Of a stretch of DNA of 26,262 bases, positions 23,681 to 26,262 are shown in pieces (the first letter of the stretch is position 1; each line of letters opens with the position of its first letter). The position numbers and the translations under genes were made by a program. The stretch is from a virus. The stretch spans positions 1 to 26,262 of the IMG/VR virus record IMGVR_UViG_3300018424_000204; one strand, given 5' to 3'. The notes below the pieces were generated by a model. That model saw nothing but the letters and a program-made list of their open reading frames with translations. It had not been told where the DNA came from and ran no database searches.

Positions 23681-23908
23681 TTATATCTTATTTATAAGAA
23701 TTTTAAGCATGCTTTTTATTTCGGTAAGTTCGCTTTCCATCGCGTCAACTTTATCTTTGAGGCTCTGTTCGCTTTGTCTTTTCTCAAGCTTGAGGCGTTT
23801 GCGCTCTCGGGCTTGTTCGATCTCTGCAGCATTGAGGTTAATCAACGCATTTGATTCAGTATCACGAACAAGCCCGGAGTGCCCTTTCACCGGCACATAT
23901 TTTGACAT
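23681..23908 (-). CDS. Small coiled-coil virion-associated protein
   Basis: 75 residues. The N-terminus (MSKYVPVKGHSGLVRDTESN) plus the segment INLNAAEIEQARERKRLKLE match a short conserved protein found beside structural genes in marine T4-like phages. Residues 30-75 form one long charged helix ending in a heptad-like leucine/isoleucine pattern (VDAMESELTEIKSMLKILIN), a probable coiled coil. The ATG follows the TAA of the large structural gene directly, so it depends on coupling; a GGCGG a few bases upstream is a poor Shine-Dalgarno. Function is unknown; a fibre or baseplate assembly partner is plausible. Confidence 0.68.
   Translation of the reverse strand: MSKYVPVKGHSGLVRDTESNALINLNAAEIEQARERKRLKLEKRQSEQSLKDKVDAMESELTEIKSMLKILINKI
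23689..23696 (-). promoter_or_regulatory. T4-type late promoter for the octad-repeat gene
   Basis: Exact TATAAATA on the minus strand inside the last codons of the 75-residue gene, 35 bases before the ATG of the octad-repeat gene at 23654. Expected initiation would give a leader of about 27 nt. Confidence 0.75.
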
Positions 23909-25765
23909 TTATACCGCCAAATAACGTAGTCTTAGGTTTCTCATCGATGGAGAAGCATCAGCACCTTTCATCACAAACTTCACTTGCACTTGGTTAAACG
24001 GCTTGAGTGTACCGCCCTTACCTCCTGCGAGCCATTGTGCTTCACGGAATCTGCCGCTGTTGTCATAAGGTACTGCATCAACAAGAGGCTGTTGTGTCCA
24101 ATACTTCTCATAAATGTTTTCATCAGCAGACGCAGTACGATAGTACATTACGATGTCGGTAGCATCTGGAATATTGATTGCGGCTCGTGCTTCAATACCC
24201 ACTGCAGCTTGCTCAAGGAACACTGGAGTTGTAATATGCTTCGAACCAGTTGTTCCACCATACGGCTGAGTCTCATCAACAGGATTGATTGCAGGTGTCA
24301 CATCCGGATTGTCAATGCAGAAGCCCACGAGAACAAGCGACGCTCTTTGTAGATCAACCACAGGCGAAACATAGTCGCTTGCTGTCTTCAGATCCACTTT
24401 GACATAAGAAGACGACACGCCAGCACCAAGATTTAGAGTTTCTGCAGCAACATTATACACTGCTTTTGGTGTTGCAAACTCAACGTTTTGCTTAGGCGTG
24501 ATGCGCGAGTATTCTTCGTCTTGCGACCAACGTCCCGCAGCAGTGATTCTTGTACTAGAAATGTTCTTACCTTCAGTGAACTTAGCAGAAACATCAATCG
24601 AAGTATTGTTCGGAATGAGTGTTTCAATATAAGGATTAGTCACATTGAAGATTGCGTTTCGACGCGACAACACTTTAGAACCACCACCAATCGAAGAACT
24701 GGTAGCATTAGGTGCAGAACCACTCGCAGAATCATATCTGAAAGTAAAGCCATGAATGTCTGCAGAATCGACAGTGTGGCTGCCGTTGAGCCATGCCGAT
24801 GCTGTGATACCGCCAACGTCTTCTGCGCTGTCGATAAACGCTAGATCGCCTGGCTCAAGCCCGTGACACATGTGATGCACATAGACTTTCTTTGTACCTG
24901 CATATGTCTGCAGAGGATTGCTCTTGAGCAGCTTAGCAGGCAGACTTGCATTCTTCAGAATCAAGCTTGCACCACCAAGATCGAAGCTTGCTCTCTTCAG
25001 CTTGTACATGAGGTCTTGGTCTTTAGTCTCAATCCAGAACATACCATTCTGAGGCAAGAACAGAGAACCAGGTGCAGGCTGAGTTGTCACAATCTTCGAC
25101 GTAGAACCAAATACGGGCTCTTTTGTCTTCGCGCTGTATAGCTCATAGTCAGTAGACTGAGACGAAACAACAATTGCGTAATGTGTCCATGGGTCTAGAT
25201 AGATGGGCTCATCAAACGTAAATGTTGTGGGCTTAGACTGAATCACAGAAAGCGTAGCATCAGCGCCGATTTCTGTAACGCTACCTGGATTCAGATACAC
25301 ATGAGAACCAGGTACAATCTCGTGATTCGACGGGCGACTATTTACTACAGGGCGCAGATGAATCGAAACAGGCAGATTACCAGTGTCTTTTGTCTTGAAG
25401 TATAGTTGAATGCTGGTCAAAACCACACCAAACTGATTGTCAACATAGAATGTCTGTGCGAGCGGATTCTGAGGTGCATTCATTGTCGAAACAATGTTAG
25501 ACGCAAACTGATTCTTGTCAACGTCAACATAGTCCGAAAGAACTTGAGACATTTCACCAGTGTTGTCAAGCCCGCGCAGTGCAGCAACGGACAGACCAGC
25601 AGCACCAGGACCATACTTACCTGCTAGCTTAGGATCGACAATCTTGACCTGTGCTTCGCGAACTTGGTTCGTATAATCTTGCAGTTCTTTTGCACTATAT
25701 GTTTGCGGGAAGTTTGCCCAGTAAGGAATCGGCCAGTTATACTCATTCGGGCGAGTGCTAGTCAA
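23909..25765 (-). CDS. Large virion structural protein, part after in-frame stop
   Basis: C-terminal part (618 residues from TTG 25765) of a large structural protein typical of marine T4-like phages. The same frame is open without a start codon upstream through 25888, where it meets the TAA at 25889-25891; the 41 codons in between (RYRSGIREFKLLDIDTNDWA and on) look like normal conserved protein. Recognisable stretches are STRPNEYNWPIPYWANFPQT, PLAQTFYVDNQFGVVLTSIQ, YFKTKDTGNLPVSIHLRPVV, EPIYLDPWTHYAIVVSSQST and the C-terminus VQVKFVMKGADASPSMRNLR. These suggest jelly-roll or Ig-like domains of a tail or baseplate appendage. A separate start at TTG 25765 has a GGAG four bases away but would discard conserved sequence. 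The gene is best read as one with the next entry, interrupted by a stop. Confidence 0.7.
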   Translation of the reverse strand: MTSTRPNEYNWPIPYWANFPQTYSAKELQDYTNQVREAQVKIVDPKLAGKYGPGAAGLSVAALRGLDNTGEMSQVLSDYVDVDKNQFASNIVSTMNAPQNPLAQTFYVDNQFGVVLTSIQLYFKTKDTGNLPVSIHLRPVVNSRPSNHEIVPGSHVYLNPGSVTEIGADATLSVIQSKPTTFTFDEPIYLDPWTHYAIVVSSQSTDYELYSAKTKEPVFGSTSKIVTTQPAPGSLFLPQNGMFWIETKDQDLMYKLKRASFDLGGASLILKNASLPAKLLKSNPLQTYAGTKKVYVHHMCHGLEPGDLAFIDSAEDVGGITASAWLNGSHTVDSADIHGFTFRYDSASGSAPNATSSSIGGGSKVLSRRNAIFNVTNPYIETLIPNNTSIDVSAKFTEGKNISSTRITAAGRWSQDEEYSRITPKQNVEFATPKAVYNVAAETLNLGAGVSSSYVKVDLKTASDYVSPVVDLQRASLVLVGFCIDNPDVTPAINPVDETQPYGGTTGSKHITTPVFLEQAAVGIEARAAINIPDATDIVMYYRTASADENIYEKYWTQQPLVDAVPYDNSGRFREAQWLAGGKGGTLKPFNQVQVKFVMKGADASPSMRNLRLRYLAV

Positions 25766-25888
25766 TTGACTCCAAACAGAACCTTTCGCTGCATAGTACG
25801 CAAACGCTTTGCTACCTGCGGCAGCCCAGTCATTGGTGTCAATGTCAAGAAGCTTGAACTCACGAATACCAGAACGATATCTTTGCCC

Positions 25889-25891
25889 TTA
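25889..25891 (-). other. In-frame TAA inside a structural gene
   Basis: TAA on the minus strand between ARVKT and GQRYRSG. The frame is open for at least 123 codons before it (to the window edge) and 659 codons after it. TAA ends many normal genes here, so it is not reassigned. A single change from CAA would restore an uninterrupted reading frame. Confidence 0.8.
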
Positions 25892-26262
25892 TGTCTTAAC
25901 TCTTGCTTTTTGATTTACTTTAGAAAGATAGAAGTCAGGTGTAATGTTAGGCACAAAGAAAGAACCAATGATTTCACCATTCGCGTCAGAGATAAGATCG
26001 GTAGATCCGCTTGGGTGTGCAGTGATTGCTTGGTGAGTACGCTGGTTACCGTTGTCATCTGTGCGATCAGAGAACTGCACAAACGTGGCTTCTTGACGAC
26101 ACCACTGTGTCACCTTCTCGCCATCAAAGAACGGAGTGAACTTGGTGTTTGGCTTCAAGCCCTTTGCATGGAAGTAAATCTTTCTAGAACGAATCCATGG
26201 AATCAAGGCAAGATCAACAATTCGCTTACCTACAGTTTCGCGCAGAGTGTCAGAAGGAACAA
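25889..26262 (-). CDS. Large virion structural protein, part before in-frame stop (5-prime end outside window)
   Basis: The frame is open from the right edge of the window (PSDTLRETVGKRIVDLALIP and on) to the TAA at 25889-25891, so the true start lies outside. The segments IPWIRSRKIYFHAKGLKPNT and FTPFFDGEKVTQWC match the IPYxRSRxVxFxxxGLKPNTxxxxFFDG motif of a very large structural protein of marine T4-like phages. ANGEIIGSFFVPN is the beginning of a small beta domain that normally runs on without a break into an FRTGxREFKL-type segment, here found after the stop. The TTG at 26206 is not a plausible start because the preceding codons look like the same protein. It forms one gene with the downstream part. 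Confidence 0.75.
   Translation of the reverse strand, partial: VPSDTLRETVGKRIVDLALIPWIRSRKIYFHAKGLKPNTKFTPFFDGEKVTQWCRQEATFVQFSDRTDDNGNQRTHQAITAHPSGSTDLISDANGEIIGSFFVPNITPDFYLSKVNQKARVKT

Noticed and set aside
23906-23913. TATAAATG at the start of the 75-residue gene
   Set aside because: It is a by-product of the adjoining stop and start codons (TAAATG); initiation would fall inside the gene.
26204-26206. TTG at 26206 as start of the first structural gene part
   Set aside because: The frame stays open to the window edge with family-like sequence before it, so the real start lies outside.

Overview
The window is part of the virion-structure and DNA-packaging region of a T4-like myovirus (tailed dsDNA phage). 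The protein set most resembles marine T4-like phages of the cyanophage/pelagiphage/marine-proteobacteria kind. Six genes match T4 morphogenesis proteins: neck gp13 and gp14, tail completion/sheath terminator gp15, terminase subunits gp16 and gp17, and tail sheath gp18. The sequence does not identify the host. Every supported gene lies on the minus strand, so transcription runs from high to low coordinates. Genes are packed with short overlaps or gaps, and no intergenic stretch exceeds about 125 bases. I see no tRNA, rRNA, CRISPR array, insertion sequence, integrase or convincing hairpin-plus-U terminator.

Layout in transcription order. (1) 26262-23909: a large virion structural protein that enters from outside the window and is cut by an in-frame TAA at 25889-25891; the frame stays open on both sides. 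(2) 23908-19215: a 75-residue coiled-coil protein, a 1319-residue fibre-like protein built mostly of eight-residue Tyr-led repeats, and a basic coiled-coil protein. (3) 19231-17825: a GT-A-type glycosyltransferase and a 2-oxoglutarate/Fe(II) oxygenase-like protein, an accessory pair inside the structural block. (4) 17777-12350: five structural or fibre proteins, including one with a predicted beta-helix. (5) 12346-9401: gp13, gp14 and gp15; gp15 carries an unusual C-terminal pair of Ig/cadherin-like repeats. (6) 9370-3787: four fibre or baseplate-appendage genes inserted between gp15 and gp16. They include a short fibre with an S74 self-cleaving chaperone, a fibre ending in a cupredoxin-like domain without copper ligands, and a 1047-residue protein with six Calx-beta-like repeats. 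(7) 3768-14: gp16, gp17 and gp18. A Shine-Dalgarno at the left edge points to gp19 just outside.

Regulation: seven exact copies of the T4-type late promoter core TATAAATA, plus one single-mismatch copy, are found on the minus strand, almost all at gene boundaries. Two share their TAA with the stop codon of the preceding gene. This fits late expression of virion genes by a gp55/gp33-type system, though those regulators are not in the window.

Together the genes make the neck, sheath, packaging motor and a large set of adhesive or decorating fibres. The most unusual items are the octad-repeat giant protein beside a glycosyltransferase/oxygenase pair, the in-frame stop in the large structural gene, the Ig-extended gp15, and the modular fibre cluster between gp15 and gp16.
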